A stretch of DNA of 57,601 nucleotides from contig CACMPM010000008.1 in assembly GCA_902615625.1 (NCBI GenBank), forward strand, positions 1-57,601, in the 5' to 3' direction. This document shows, in pieces, positions 1 through 9,477 of the stretch. This stretch comes from an uncultured Alphaproteobacteria bacterium (GTDB lineage: Bacteria > Pseudomonadota > Alphaproteobacteria > HIMB59 > GCA-002718135). Below the pieces are notes generated by a model. That model did no database searches and was not told the origin of the DNA. It saw only the letters and a program-made list of their open reading frames with translations. The position numbers and the translations under genes are program-made. Each line of letters starts with the position of its first letter. Position 1 is the first letter of the stretch.

Positions 1-893
1 CATGAACATGAAAAATAAATATTATTTAATATATTAAAATTTATATCTCTTAGATTATTTTTATAAAAAAAGAAAATCACAAATATAATTAAAATTATAT
101 CTAAAAATTTAAACGATATATTTAAATAATTTTTTGTTTTATAATCATCAAAGATTGTAAGAGTGTTTTTGTCATAAACTTCACCACTGCTTATATTTTT
201 ATGATCAATATTTAAAATATAATTAAGAAACTCTAATTTTTCAATTTGTTGATTTTCATCAATACTAATTTTAAAACCATCTGTTAATCTAAAATTATAT
301 TGATTATTTTTGCTTACAATATTACCCTTTTTTGCATAAACAATATTTTCTTTACCATCATCATATTTTATAAAAATCTCCTCATATTGATTGTCTTTTT
401 TATTAAAATCTAGAATTGTTGTTTTATTAAGATTTAGAAAATTAGAAAATGCCATTTTATTGAAGTCTAAAGTATTTCTAAGTTCTAATTCTTTAATTTT
501 ATATATTTCATATACTTTTGGTGCTACGTAAAAATTTAATAATGAAAAAACTATAACAATTATCAAACAAAAAGATACTAAGATAACTTTGAAAGGCTTT
601 AGTCCAAATCCAAGTGATAATATAGCAATTAATTCATTATCTTTTTTTAACTTAGTAAAACATAATAGAAGACCAAAAATTAATATGAATGGAAGGATTA
701 TAGTAATTAAATTTGGAATTAAATATAAAGAAAGTAATAAAATATCTAAAACATCAATATGCAAAAAATTTGTTACTGTAAAAAGTCTTGTTATTTGAAG
801 CAGCCATGAAACTGATAAGAAAATAAACAAAATTAAAATAAAATATTTTGTAATCTGAGAGAATAAATAAATTTTTATTTTATCAATTAACAT
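1..893 (-). CDS. lptF: LptF/LptG-family LPS export permease (partial, C-terminus beyond window)
   Basis: Open from the ATG at 893 down to base 1 with no stop, giving about 297 visible residues. The protein begins MLIDKIKIYLFSQITKYF, followed by hydrophobic segments at about residues 15-35, 50-75 and 95-120. A charged, beta-rich periplasmic stretch of about 130 residues follows, and a fourth membrane segment starts near the window edge. This is the topology of the YjgP/YjgQ permeases, which with LptB power lipopolysaccharide movement to the outer membrane. The long opening before the periplasmic domain resembles LptF, but LptG cannot be excluded. It is transcribed away from ndk. The missing part should hold the last two membrane segments. 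Confidence 0.75.
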   Translation of the reverse strand, partial: MLIDKIKIYLFSQITKYFILILFIFLSVSWLLQITRLFTVTNFLHIDVLDILLLSLYLIPNLITIILPFILIFGLLLCFTKLKKDNELIAILSLGFGLKPFKVILVSFCLIIVIVFSLLNFYVAPKVYEIYKIKELELRNTLDFNKMAFSNFLNLNKTTILDFNKKDNQYEEIFIKYDDGKENIVYAKKGNIVSKNNQYNFRLTDGFKISIDENQQIEKLEFLNYILNIDHKNISSGEVYDKNTLTIFDDYKTKNYLNISFKFLDIILIIFVIFFFYKNNLRDINFNILNNIYFSCS

Positions 894-1042
894 TAAATTA
901 TAATCTATTAATCATAGAAAAATTTCTAAAATTTTATATGTTTTTATCATTGTTTATATTAATTATATTCTAAAATTTATCAAATTATAGACAAAATCAA
1001 ATTACTTAATTAGAAGCTTTTTTATTATAAAAAGGAGTATGC

Positions 1043-1462
1043 ATGAATAGAACTTTTTCAATTATAAAGCCAGATGCCACACAAAGAAATATAACTGGCT
1101 CAATTAATAAAATTATTGAGGATAATAATCTAACCATTGTTGCCCAGAAGAGGATAAAATTATCTAGAGAAAAGGCTGAGGGTTTTTATGCCATTCATAA
1201 GGAAAAACCATTTTTTAATGATCTTATTGATTATATGACCTCAGGACCAGTTATTATTCAAGTTTTAGAAGGTGATAATGCAGTTGAAAAATATAGAAAG
1301 ATTATGGGTTCTACTAATCCTGAAAATGCAGAAGAAGGAACAATTAGAAAAAAACATGCTTTAAATATTCAAGAAAATTCAGTCCATGGGTCAGATTCTG
1401 AAGAAAATGCTAAAATTGAAATAAGCTTTTTTTTTAATGAAAATGAAATAATTAGTAACTAA
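1043..1462 (+). CDS. ndk: Nucleoside diphosphate kinase
   Basis: 139 residues, the usual family length. Transfers the gamma phosphate from ATP to NDPs through a phosphohistidine. The N-terminal TFSIIKPDA strand-loop and the active-site motif NSVHGSDS are intact, making His115 the phosphorylated residue; Arg102 and Lys9 also match conserved positions. The start is supported by an AAGGAG ribosome binding site about 7 nt upstream. One oddity is GTIRKKHA, where most homologues have GTIRxDF/Y. The 3' end overlaps the convergent cytochrome oxidase subunit IV peptide gene by 11 bp. Confidence 0.97.
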   Translation: MNRTFSIIKPDATQRNITGSINKIIEDNNLTIVAQKRIKLSREKAEGFYAIHKEKPFFNDLIDYMTSGPVIIQVLEGDNAVEKYRKIMGSTNPENAEEGTIRKKHALNIQENSVHGSDSEENAKIEISFFFNENEIISN

Positions 1463-1583
1463 ATAAAGTAAAAATAATAACTAGAATAATTGCTACAAAA
1501 ATTATTGTGTAAATTGTTAACTTGTTAAAAGTTTTCCATGTTTGAGCCTTATCTTTGGCTAAACTATCTTTATTGTAATCCAT
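1452..1583 (-). CDS. aa3-type cytochrome c oxidase subunit IV-like small membrane protein
   Basis: A 43-residue protein read from ATG at 1583 to TAA at 1452. The N-terminal half is charged ([19 protein letters not shown]) and one hydrophobic helix follows at about residues 22-42. Size, the motif pattern of a short soluble stretch with a Trp/Phe pair before the helix, and single-span topology match the bacterial aa3 oxidase subunit IV family (COX4_pro_2), a small stabilising subunit of the terminal oxidase. The gene stands alone, away from other cox genes, as is often seen for this peptide in Alphaproteobacteria. It overlaps the end of ndk on the opposite strand. Short length limits certainty. 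Confidence 0.6.
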   Translation of the reverse strand: MDYNKDSLAKDKAQTWKTFNKLTIYTIIFVAIILVIIFTLFSY

Positions 1584-1625
1584 GGTATATATAATAATTA
1601 TTATAAAACTGATTGCAATAATATA

Positions 1626-2651
1626 ATGAAAATTTTTATATTAATTTTTCTTTTCATTTTAGTTAGTAAAAATGTTTATTCAAATAATATATTTAATACA
1701 TTCTTCTACAATATTGAATTTTCATCAGAAAATATTGAGAATGATAAAATACAGGCAATAAATAAAATAAAAATCAAAAGTATTTTATCAATTTTTAAAA
1801 ATACACTTAGTGAGCAAGATTATTTGGATGTAAATAATCAATTAACAGATGATTTAATCAATACTTTTATTAAAAATATTATCATTAATGATGAAAAAAT
1901 TATTAATAATAAATATATTTCAAAAATAAAAGTTAATTTTGATAAAAAAAAAATTATAGATTTTTTTAGATTAAATAAAATACCTTATGTTGAATATCAT
2001 CCTTCTAATTTTTTATTAATAATTTATGAAATTAATGAATTAAATAATAATTTATTTACAAAAAGTAATAATCATTACAAATATTTTTATGCAAATAAGG
2101 AAAATATTAATTTATTTAAAATTCCTAACTTAGACATAAATGATCGATTTATTCTGAAGGAAGAAGATATTATTAAAAGAGATTTAAATAAAATAAATAA
2201 ATTTTCAGATAAATATAATTCTAATGAAAATATAATCGTTATTGCAAAAAATGATAAAGACAAAACAACTTATAATTTAATTATAAGTTCAAATGGAAAT
2301 ATATTGGAAAAAAAATTTATATTAAATAACAATGAAATGGATTTATTTTATAATAAGTTAGAAAACGAAACTTTAAGTTTATGGAAACAGATAAATAAAA
2401 TACAAAATGAAACTCTTAATTTTCTTAATTGTGAAATAAGTTATTTTAATTTAATTGAATTAAAGGAAATAAGAAAAAATTTAAGCAATATATCAATTAT
2501 TAACAATTTAAATATAAAAAAATTATCATACAAAAGTATTAGTTATGAAATTTACTTTTATGGAAATTTAGAAATATTGTTTAAAATTTCTGAATTAAAT
2601 AAATTAAAAATTAAATATAACGAAGATAAGTGTAATATTAAATTAATATGA
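1626..2651 (+). CDS. DUF2066 domain-containing exported protein
   Basis: 341 residues with a cleavable signal peptide (about residues 1-19, ending VYS). The remainder is soluble, rich in Asn, Lys and Ile, and carries a region (about 30-125) with the DUF2066 pattern: repeated basic positions, a hydrophobic strand pair and the segment IISKIKVNF-like ahead of a helix. I cannot assign a reaction. In many Alphaproteobacteria a DUF2066 gene lies directly upstream of hdaA, as here, where the ATGA overlap of 4 bp with hdaA implies translational coupling. Divergence is high, so the family call rests partly on this context. Confidence 0.6.
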   Translation: MKIFILIFLFILVSKNVYSNNIFNTFFYNIEFSSENIENDKIQAINKIKIKSILSIFKNTLSEQDYLDVNNQLTDDLINTFIKNIIINDEKIINNKYISKIKVNFDKKKIIDFFRLNKIPYVEYHPSNFLLIIYEINELNNNLFTKSNNHYKYFYANKENINLFKIPNLDINDRFILKEEDIIKRDLNKINKFSDKYNSNENIIVIAKNDKDKTTYNLIISSNGNILEKKFILNNNEMDLFYNKLENETLSLWKQINKIQNETLNFLNCEISYFNLIELKEIRKNLSNISIINNLNIKKLSYKSISYEIYFYGNLEILFKISELNKLKIKYNEDKCNIKLI

Positions 2652-3277
2652 TTAAGCAAAAAAGCTTTAGTTATAAATTTAATGATAAAAATGATAGTGA
2701 ACTTAATTTTTTTGTAAATAAAACAAATTTTTATGCATTTAATGCTCTTATCAATAATGACACAAAGCTTTCTTTTTTATACGGACCAAAAAAATCAGGT
2801 AAGTCATATCTTTCTAAAATTTGGTTAAAAAAAAATAATGCAATTGAATATAACAATAATTATGAAGTACTTCTCAATCTACATAATAATATATTAATAG
2901 ATAATTTAATATTTTATGACCAAGAAAAAATCTTTCATATAGTAAATAATTGTATATTAAATAATTCAAAAGTTTTAATCACTTCAGATAACAAAATTAA
3001 TGAAATTAATTTTGAATTTAAGGATTTATCTTCACGTTTAAAAACATTTTCTAATTTAGAAATAAATCAACCTAATGATGAAATGCTATTAGCTATTTTA
3101 ACAAAATTACTTGTTGAAAGACAATTTATAATAAAATCCAATGAAATATTTGAATATATTATCAGAAGAGTAGATAGAACTTATCAAGGAATTAATGATA
3201 TTGTAAAAAAATTAGATATATTGTCACTTGAAAAAAAAAGGCAATTAACAATACCATTAATAAAAGAAATACTGTAG
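2648..3277 (+). CDS. hdaA: Hda-like DnaA regulatory AAA+ protein
   Basis: 209 residues. Residues 46-53 form a Walker A loop (GPKKSGKS). A Walker B-like ILIDN follows near residue 82, in the form with IDN that Hda proteins carry instead of the IDD of DnaA. A sensor I strand (KVLITSDN), an arginine-finger segment (DLSSRLKTF) and a lid helix [11 protein letters not shown] come after. There is no DNA-binding domain IV, which separates it from DnaA itself. With the beta clamp, Hda stimulates hydrolysis of DnaA-ATP and limits re-initiation of replication. The N-terminal QKSFSYKF could be the clamp-binding motif. It is translationally coupled to DUF2066 and followed 13 bp later by aspS. Confidence 0.85.
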   Translation: MIKQKSFSYKFNDKNDSELNFFVNKTNFYAFNALINNDTKLSFLYGPKKSGKSYLSKIWLKKNNAIEYNNNYEVLLNLHNNILIDNLIFYDQEKIFHIVNNCILNNSKVLITSDNKINEINFEFKDLSSRLKTFSNLEINQPNDEMLLAILTKLLVERQFIIKSNEIFEYIIRRVDRTYQGINDIVKKLDILSLEKKRQLTIPLIKEIL

Positions 3278-3290
3278 ATGGATCAAATTT

Positions 3291-5057
3291 ATGAATAAAT
3301 ATAGATCTCATTTATGTTCTGATTTATCAATTAAAAACTTAGGTGAAAAAGTCATTTTGTCTGGCTGGGCCGATACAATTAGAGATCATGGTAACTTATT
3401 ATTTATTGATTTGAGAGATAATTATGGAATTACACAGTGTGTAATTGACGGGACTCACTCTTTATTTCAAGAAATAAGTAAATTAAGTAATGAAAGCGTT
3501 CTAACAATTAGAGGAGAAGTTGTTAAAAGATCTGATGAGACAATCAACAAAAATCTTGAAACAGGGGAAATTGAAATAAAGATTCAAGATTACAATATTT
3601 TATCTAAATCTGAAATTCTTCCCTTACCTGTTAATTCTGATATCGAATATGGAGAAGAAATAAGATTAAAATATAGATTTTTAGATTTAAGAAGAAATAA
3701 ACTACATAAGAACATTATATTAAGAAGTAAAATAATATCAGACATTAGAAAAAAAATGATAGATAGAAATTTTGTAGAATTTCAAACTCCCATCCTTACT
3801 TCATCATCACCAGAAGGAGCTAGAGATTATTTAGTCCCATCCAGAATACATCAGGGTAAATTTTATGCTCTTCCTCAAGCGCCTCAGCAATTTAAACAAT
3901 TATTAATGATTGCTGGTTTTGATAAATATTTTCAAATTGCTCCATGTTTTAGAGATGAAGATAGTAGAGCAGATCGTTCTCCTGGTGAATTCTATCAACT
4001 AGACTTTGAGATGAGTTTTGTAACTCAAGAAGATGTTTTTGAAGCTATTGAGCCAGTTTTATTTGAAATATTTGATGAAAATAAAAAAAATAATGAAATT
4101 AAGGTAAGCCCATATCCATTTAGGAGAATACCTTACAAGGAGTCGATGGAAATCTACGGTTCTGATAAACCTGATTTACGAAATCCACTTGTTATAAACG
4201 ATTATACAAATGTATTTAAAGGTTCAAATTTTAAAATATTTAGTAATCAAATAGAAAAAGGATCAATTGTTAAGGGAATAATTGTAAGAAATACTGGAGA
4301 TCAACCTAGAAGTTTCTTTGATAAATTAAACAATTGGGCAAGAGAAGAAGGTGCAGCTGGATTAGGCTATATTTCATTTATAGAAAATAGTTTCAAAGGC
4401 CCCATTGCAAAAAATTTAAATGAAGATCAATTATTATTACTAAAACTTGAAGAAAATGACTCAATATTTTTCATTTGTGATAAATTAAAAGATGCTCAAT
4501 TATTTTCTGGTAAAGTAAGAGAAAAAATTTGTAGTGATTTAAATTTACTTAATAAAAATTCTTTTGAATTTTGTTGGATAGTTGATTTTCCAATGTATGA
4601 AGTTGATGAAAAAACTAATAAAATACAATTTAGTCACAATCCTTTTTCAATGCCTCAAGGTGAAATGGAAGCTTTAGAAAAAAAAGATCCTCTTGATATA
4701 AAAGCATTTCAATACGATATTGTCTGTAACGGTGTAGAGTTATCTTCTGGCGCAATTAGAAACCATAAACCAGAAATTATGTATAAAGCCTTTAATATAG
4801 CTGGATATTCGAAAAAAGATTTAGAGGATAAATTTTCAGGAATGCTTAATGCTCTCAAGTTTGGAGCACCTCCTCACGGAGGTAGTGCACCAGGTATTGA
4901 TAGAATTGTTATGTTACTTGCTGATGAGCCAAACATTAGAGAAGTAATAGCATTTCCAATGAATCAACAAGCTATGGATTTAATGATGGAGGCCCCTGCA
5001 ACTATCGATAAAGAAAGATTAGAAGAATTAGGTATTAAATTAATAGATAAAAATTAA
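3291..5057 (+). CDS. aspS: Aspartyl-tRNA synthetase (likely Asp/Asn non-discriminating)
   Basis: 588 residues, bacterial-type class II synthetase. An N-terminal OB-fold anticodon domain (about 1-105) is followed by the catalytic core, with QAPQ at 197-200, motif 2 [10 protein letters not shown] at 220-229, a bacterial GAD insertion around 290-410, and motif 3 [13 protein letters not shown] at 530-542. In the anticodon domain the segment RDHG carries His33. By homology to Pseudomonas AspRS, a His at this site rather than Leu goes with the non-discriminating type that also charges tRNA-Asn and needs GatCAB. Last gene of the DUF2066-hdaA-aspS run. Its end overlaps the convergent EamA gene by 18 bp. 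Confidence 0.97.
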   Translation: MNKYRSHLCSDLSIKNLGEKVILSGWADTIRDHGNLLFIDLRDNYGITQCVIDGTHSLFQEISKLSNESVLTIRGEVVKRSDETINKNLETGEIEIKIQDYNILSKSEILPLPVNSDIEYGEEIRLKYRFLDLRRNKLHKNIILRSKIISDIRKKMIDRNFVEFQTPILTSSSPEGARDYLVPSRIHQGKFYALPQAPQQFKQLLMIAGFDKYFQIAPCFRDEDSRADRSPGEFYQLDFEMSFVTQEDVFEAIEPVLFEIFDENKKNNEIKVSPYPFRRIPYKESMEIYGSDKPDLRNPLVINDYTNVFKGSNFKIFSNQIEKGSIVKGIIVRNTGDQPRSFFDKLNNWAREEGAAGLGYISFIENSFKGPIAKNLNEDQLLLLKLEENDSIFFICDKLKDAQLFSGKVREKICSDLNLLNKNSFEFCWIVDFPMYEVDEKTNKIQFSHNPFSMPQGEMEALEKKDPLDIKAFQYDIVCNGVELSSGAIRNHKPEIMYKAFNIAGYSKKDLEDKFSGMLNALKFGAPPHGGSAPGIDRIVMLLADEPNIREVIAFPMNQQAMDLMMEAPATIDKERLEELGIKLIDKN

Positions 5058-5933
5058 TCCTGTTCCAAAAATTGCTATAATTGTTCCAACCCATGCCCCA
5101 TAAGAGGGTATTTTTTTTGTTAATATCCAAAGAAGAAATAATATCATTATTGGACTAGTTGAAGATAAAGTTGCTACAATACCTGCATCAGCTTTTTGTA
5201 ATGCTATTAAAAGTAAACTCATACCTAAGGCCATTCCTAAAAAACCACTAAAAATTGATTGGTAAATAATTTTTGCTGTAAGATTAACTTTGGTATTAAA
5301 AACTTCATAATTTAAAAAAAATGTAAATGATAAAAGAATACATGAAATAGTAGTCCTAATTGCTGCTGAAGCTATTGGATCTGCCCCATCTGATAATATA
5401 GGTTTCATCATAACCAACCCAATTGCTTGGCACAAAGCGGCTCCAATGGATAAAATAATTCCTACATAAAGTGGACCTTCTAATTTTTCCCATCTATGCT
5501 CAGATCCTTTTTTATCTCCATAGGAAATTGCAAAAACAACACCAAAAAAAACAACAAAACATCCAATAATACTTATAGTAGAGGCAAGTTCATTTAGAAA
5601 AAAAATATTAATTACTACAGTAAAAGGAGCAGCTAATGAAAATAAAATATTATTTCTTCTCGGTCCAATTTTTTGTAAAGCAATAAACAATAAAGTATCA
5701 CCTAAGAATATGCCTACAATTCCTGAAATTATAATAATTGTTAAGTAATCAGCACTAATCGTATTCCAAGTATTTATATAAAATGTGTAAGTAATTAACA
5801 TTATAGATACAAAAAATAATCTAAGACGATTAAAAGCTAAACCTCCAATAGTTCTTGTAACATCTGCTGATACTAAAGATGCTACTGCCCAACAAAGTGC
5901 AGCAGCCATTGCAATAAAGTAATAATAGATCAT
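5040..5933 (-). CDS. EamA/DMT-family transporter
   Basis: 297 residues with about ten hydrophobic segments arranged as two five-helix halves, each holding an EamA signature. The first half has [22 protein letters not shown] with the inter-helix hinge; the second has [20 protein letters not shown] followed by [12 protein letters not shown]. Such proteins are inner-membrane metabolite or amino acid exporters/permeases; the substrate cannot be read from sequence. One of four EamA proteins in this window. It lies 8 bp downstream of the small membrane protein gene at 5942-6130 and is probably co-transcribed with it. Confidence 0.88.
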   Translation of the reverse strand: MIYYYFIAMAAALCWAVASLVSADVTRTIGGLAFNRLRLFFVSIMLITYTFYINTWNTISADYLTIIIISGIVGIFLGDTLLFIALQKIGPRRNNILFSLAAPFTVVINIFFLNELASTISIIGCFVVFFGVVFAISYGDKKGSEHRWEKLEGPLYVGIILSIGAALCQAIGLVMMKPILSDGADPIASAAIRTTISCILLSFTFFLNYEVFNTKVNLTAKIIYQSIFSGFLGMALGMSLLLIALQKADAGIVATLSSTSPIMILFLLWILTKKIPSYGAWVGTIIAIFGTGLIFIY

Positions 5934-5941
5934 ATTATTTA

Positions 5942-6130
5942 TTAAAATAAACTTAAAATAAATTTAATAGGTATTGATAAATACTCACCTAAGAGATGTT
6001 CTTGTAACGCAAATCTTTTAATTAATCCCGTTGCTCTTAATATTGCATATATTACTAAAGCCCATAAATAAATTCCAAAAATAAAATTTATGTATGATAT
6101 TATTTTTTTAAATTTGTTATAATAATTCAT
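5942..6130 (-). CDS. Small membrane protein of unknown function
   Basis: 62 residues. One clear transmembrane helix spans about residues 13-33 (INFIFGIYLWALVIYAILRAT), then an amphipathic stretch with a basic pair (IKRF) and a hydrophobic tail. I do not recognise the family. Its start codon abuts that of the divergent glycosylase gene in the shared hexamer CATATG, and its stop is 8 bp from the EamA transporter start, so it would be the first gene of that short operon. No internal Met offers an alternative start. Coding status is moderately supported by position and by a full-length reading frame in AT-rich DNA. Confidence 0.5.
   Translation of the reverse strand: MNYYNKFKKIISYINFIFGIYLWALVIYAILRATGLIKRFALQEHLLGEYLSIPIKFILSLF
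6118..6123 (+). promoter_or_regulatory. Consensus -10 element (TATAAT) just upstream of the glycosylase gene
   Basis: A perfect TATAAT ends 7 nt before the ATG at 6131, placing the expected transcription start at or next to the A of the start codon. No Shine-Dalgarno sequence precedes the ATG. This fits a leaderless transcript, but TATAAT also arises by chance in such AT-rich DNA and no strong -35 is visible. Confidence 0.35.
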
Positions 6131-6748
6131 ATGAAACCTAAATATTGGAATAAAGGTAAGATTTATCTATCAAATAAAGATAAAGTTTTGAAGAAATTAA
6201 TTCAAACTTATAGGAATGAATATTTAAATCTAAATTCTAATTATTTTCATTCATTAATTAATTCAATAATTGGTCAACAAATATCAGTATCTGCAGCAGA
6301 TTCGATGAAAACTAAATTTTTTAAACTTAAAAGAAATATAACACCACAAACTGTATCTAAATTAAGTACTATAGATTTACGAAAATGCGGTCTATCAAGA
6401 CAAAAGATTTTGTATATTAGAAATATTTCTAATTTTTTTTTACAAAACAAGAAATTCATAAAAAATATAAATAAATCTTCAGAAGAAGAAATTTATAATA
6501 ATTTAATTGAAATAAAAGGAGTAGGGAATTGGACTATTCATATGTTTTTAATGTTTAGTTATGGAAGTTCAAATATTTTTCCAACAGGTGATTTAGGGTT
6601 TTTAAAAGCTATTTCAAAACTTTATAAGGTTCACCTTCCTATAAGTGAAAGAAAACTTAAGTTGCTTTATAAAAAATGGAGTCCATATAGTTCACAAGCC
6701 ACATGGTATTTATGGAGATCATTAGACCCCATTCCAGTTAATTATTGA
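6131..6748 (+). CDS. DNA-3-methyladenine glycosylase, HhH-GPD (AlkA-type)
   Basis: 205 residues. Removes alkylated bases from DNA at the start of base excision repair. The N-terminus MKPKYWNKG and the segment SIIGQQISVSAAD at about 45-57 are typical of the family. The helix-hairpin-helix IEIKGVGNWT lies at 127-135, and the GPD-type catalytic Asp is Asp154 in FPTGDLGF. There is no Fe-S cluster tail and no Ada-like domain. The first residues match homologues, which supports the start despite zero spacing to the divergent gene. The 3' end overlaps puuD by 11 bp. Confidence 0.9.
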   Translation: MKPKYWNKGKIYLSNKDKVLKKLIQTYRNEYLNLNSNYFHSLINSIIGQQISVSAADSMKTKFFKLKRNITPQTVSKLSTIDLRKCGLSRQKILYIRNISNFFLQNKKFIKNINKSSEEEIYNNLIEIKGVGNWTIHMFLMFSYGSSNIFPTGDLGFLKAISKLYKVHLPISERKLKLLYKKWSPYSSQATWYLWRSLDPIPVNY

Positions 6749-8180
6749 TATTTGCTCCTTGCTCGATCCAAACTTTTAATATCTCTCTTTCATTTTTTGT
6801 AATACCAGTAAGATTATTCGGAGGCATAATTTCAGCATCAATAGCCTGAGCTTTTATTAATTTTATATTATTTACAATATCTTGAGCAGTGTCATATACA
6901 ACTCCTTTTGGCGCCGCTTCAATACCTTCAAAAGTTGGGTATTTGGCATGACATGTTCCACATCTGTATTTAATTATATTTTGTACTTCATTGAAACTGA
7001 CTAATTCTAAAGAAAGAGAAGCATTTGCATCTTTTTTTTCAAATATTGAAAGGCTACTTAAAGTCATTAAAAAAAACATGATTAAACCAGCTGATGGTAA
7101 AATCCAAAATTTATATTGTTTTTTATTTCTTAAATTAAAGTAATGGCGAGTTAAAATGCCAGCTATCGATATTACAGCTAAAATTAACCAATTATTTACT
7201 GCCCCATAAGTAAAAGAAAAATGTGAGCTAATCATTATAAATAAAACAGGTAGTGTAAAATAATTATTATGTATTGATCTGTTTTTTGCTTCTAATGAAA
7301 GATGTAAATTTGGCTTTTGTTTGTTTTCAGCTGATGAAACAAGATTTCTTTGTGCGGGAATAATTACTCTAAAAACATTAGCAGCCATAATGGTGCCAAT
7401 AATTGCTCCAACATGTATGTAGGCAGCTCTTGATCCATAAATTTGAGTCAAAAAATAACTTAATAATACAAATAATAAAACACCAGTTGCAATCAAAGTT
7501 TGTTCATTATCTTTTAAAACATTTTTACAAAGATAATCATATAGAAGCCAAGATCCTATAAGTAAGAATATAGATATGAATATTGCTTGAAAGGGTGTTA
7601 ATATAATGCCGCTTGCTCCCAACATCATAGAACTCGCATTCAAATAATAAACTAAAATCAGTAATACAAAACCACTTATCCAAGTTGCATAAGCTTCCCA
7701 TTTAAACCAATGAAGAACTTTTGGAAGTTTTTTAGGAGGTCCTTTTAATTTTTCAATTCTATAAAATCCACCTGAATGAACAGACCATAAATAACCGTCA
7801 AGGTGTTTAAAATCTGGATCATCTCTCTCAAGTCTGCTATCCAGCCAATTAAAGTAAAATGATGTTCCAATCCAAGCTACACCAACAATTATATGAACCC
7901 ATCTAACAATTAAATGTAACCACTCAGAATATACTGCAAATAAAGTTTCTGTTGGAACACCTAAATTATAAAAAGCTGCAGTAAAAGATATAACTATTGT
8001 AATTGCAATTACAATATAGAACCTTTGTTCTTTAGATTTTAAATTTGAAAATGCCCCGAGGATAAAAAATAATAATAAACCTAATAATGCTGATGCTGGT
8101 AGTGACAAAAGTAAATTATGAAAAAAAGTTTGGAAGTCATAAGATTGAACTGGTGCAACTATTTTAAGAAATAATTCCAT
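6738..8180 (-). CDS. puuD: PuuD-type urate oxidase/hydroxylase with C-terminal cytochrome c
   Basis: 480 residues. An inner-membrane enzyme that oxidises urate to 5-hydroxyisourate. About eight hydrophobic helices fill residues 28-375, including the signature region LHLIVRWVHIIVGVAWIG and FYFNWLDSRL. A C-terminal class I cytochrome c domain carries the haem motif CGTCH at 407-411 and a likely Met ligand at 452 (EIMPPNN). This lets electrons go to the respiratory chain rather than to H2O2 as in soluble uricase. The N-terminus is about 80 residues longer than in many homologues and holds two extra hydrophobic stretches. Last gene of the uraH-xdhABC-guaD-puuD operon. Confidence 0.92.
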   Translation of the reverse strand: MELFLKIVAPVQSYDFQTFFHNLLLSLPASALLGLLLFFILGAFSNLKSKEQRFYIVIAITIVISFTAAFYNLGVPTETLFAVYSEWLHLIVRWVHIIVGVAWIGTSFYFNWLDSRLERDDPDFKHLDGYLWSVHSGGFYRIEKLKGPPKKLPKVLHWFKWEAYATWISGFVLLILVYYLNASSMMLGASGIILTPFQAIFISIFLLIGSWLLYDYLCKNVLKDNEQTLIATGVLLFVLLSYFLTQIYGSRAAYIHVGAIIGTIMAANVFRVIIPAQRNLVSSAENKQKPNLHLSLEAKNRSIHNNYFTLPVLFIMISSHFSFTYGAVNNWLILAVISIAGILTRHYFNLRNKKQYKFWILPSAGLIMFFLMTLSSLSIFEKKDANASLSLELVSFNEVQNIIKYRCGTCHAKYPTFEGIEAAPKGVVYDTAQDIVNNIKLIKAQAIDAEIMPPNNLTGITKNEREILKVWIEQGANINN

Positions 8181-8181
8181 A

Positions 8182-8649
8182 TTAATATCTTATTTTATTT
8201 TCTTCTTTTTCCCAAATATTAAATGCTTTTATTGCCTCGTCACGTGATAATTGACTGATAGGAATTTTTCTCTCTTTTATTTCTAATGATAGTTCATCGT
8301 AAATAAACTTGTCATCAAATTTAATATTTGCAGCATCCTCTCTAGAATTACCATAATACACTTTGTTTATATGTGACCAATATATCGCACTCAAGCACAT
8401 AGGACATGGTTCGCAACTGGAATACAATTCACAACCTTCTAAGTTAAAGGTATTTAATTTTTGACATGCATTTCTAATAGCAACAATTTCAGCATGAGCA
8501 GTAGGATCATTGTTAAACGTTACTCTATTTACTCCCTCTGCAATAATTTTATTTTCTTTTACAATTACGCATCCAAAAGGACCTCCATTATTTTTGATAT
8601 TATCAATTGAAAGTAAAATAGCTCTTTTCATAAAATCTATGTTTGTCAT
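8182..8649 (-). CDS. guaD: Guanine deaminase (cytidine deaminase fold)
   Basis: 155 residues. Converts guanine to xanthine, feeding the neighbouring xanthine dehydrogenase. Zinc-binding motifs are DPTAHAEIVAIRNAC (His and catalytic Glu) and SSCEPCPMC (two Cys). The region after the zinc site, with DAANIKFDDKFIYDE, closely follows the Bacillus GuaD type rather than the tRNA adenosine deaminase TadA. The C-terminal swapped tail typical of GuaD dimers is present. Overlaps xdhC by 4 bp and lies 1 bp from puuD, so it is tightly coupled within the purine operon. Confidence 0.9.
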   Translation of the reverse strand: MTNIDFMKRAILLSIDNIKNNGGPFGCVIVKENKIIAEGVNRVTFNNDPTAHAEIVAIRNACQKLNTFNLEGCELYSSCEPCPMCLSAIYWSHINKVYYGNSREDAANIKFDDKFIYDELSLEIKERKIPISQLSRDEAIKAFNIWEKEENKIRY

Positions 8650-9476
8650 ATAACTTCTTTAATTTTATTATTTGATAAATGTTTTAAGTTATTTTTTATT
8701 GATATTATTCTTGTAATTATTGAGAAAGCTATTTCATTCGGATCTTTTGAGTTGCCAATATTAATTCCAATAGGACACTCAATTTTCTCAACTATTGATT
8801 TATTGTGACCATTATCAATCAATCTTTTATAAAACCTTTTTTTCTTAGTCATAGATCCAATTAGACCAACAAAAGTATTATTTTTTTTCAAAATTTCATT
8901 TAATATTTTTAAGTCATAATCGTGACTATGAGTTAAGACTATAAAATAAGAATTATCTTCTAGTTTTGATACAATCTCCCAAGGTTTTTTCGAAAGTAAA
9001 TAATTTACATCTTTGATATTTGTCATTTTTAAATAATCTTCTCTTGAATCAATTATAAAAGTATTAAAATTAATATTTTCTAATTTAGAAATTAACGCTT
9101 GACCAATATGTCCTGATCCAAAGATATATAAGTTAGATTTAATATTATTAACAACATATTCATTTTTTAGTGCATCTTTAGAATTATTATGTAAACTTAA
9201 TTTAACTTGTACGTATCCACCACAACATTGCCCAATTCCTGGCCCAAGCGGAATATTCATTACTTTATTTGCTATATTATTATCAATTAATTTTCTCGCT
9301 TCATCGATAACTAAATATTCTAAGTTTCCGCCACCGATAGTTCCAAAGATAGTATCATTAGAGATTAATATAATGTCATCTAAACTATTAGGCGATGATC
9401 CTTTAACTTCAATAATTTTAGCCTTAACTATTTTATTATTAAAATTTATATTTTTACTTAATTTTTGAAGATACAT
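8646..9476 (-). CDS. xdhC: Xanthine dehydrogenase accessory protein XdhC
   Basis: 276 residues. XdhC binds molybdenum cofactor, promotes its sulfuration and inserts it into XdhB. The N-terminal part carries GSSPNSLDD-like and the glycine-rich IFGTIGGGNLE. A Cys pair in IGQCCGGYVQV corresponds to the cofactor-binding region. The C-terminal half has a Rossmann motif YIFGSGHIGQAL followed by FIVLTHSHDYDL and GLIGSMTKKKRF, all typical. Placed immediately after xdhB (1 bp) and overlapping guaD, it completes the enzyme-plus-chaperone set. Confidence 0.93.
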   Translation of the reverse strand: MYLQKLSKNINFNNKIVKAKIIEVKGSSPNSLDDIILISNDTIFGTIGGGNLEYLVIDEARKLIDNNIANKVMNIPLGPGIGQCCGGYVQVKLSLHNNSKDALKNEYVVNNIKSNLYIFGSGHIGQALISKLENINFNTFIIDSREDYLKMTNIKDVNYLLSKKPWEIVSKLEDNSYFIVLTHSHDYDLKILNEILKKNNTFVGLIGSMTKKKRFYKRLIDNGHNKSIVEKIECPIGINIGNSKDPNEIAFSIITRIISIKNNLKHLSNNKIKEVI

Positions 9477-9477
9477 T

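Noticed and set aside
589-798. Plus-strand 69-residue frame
   Set aside because: Lies antisense within lptF and has no recognisable features.
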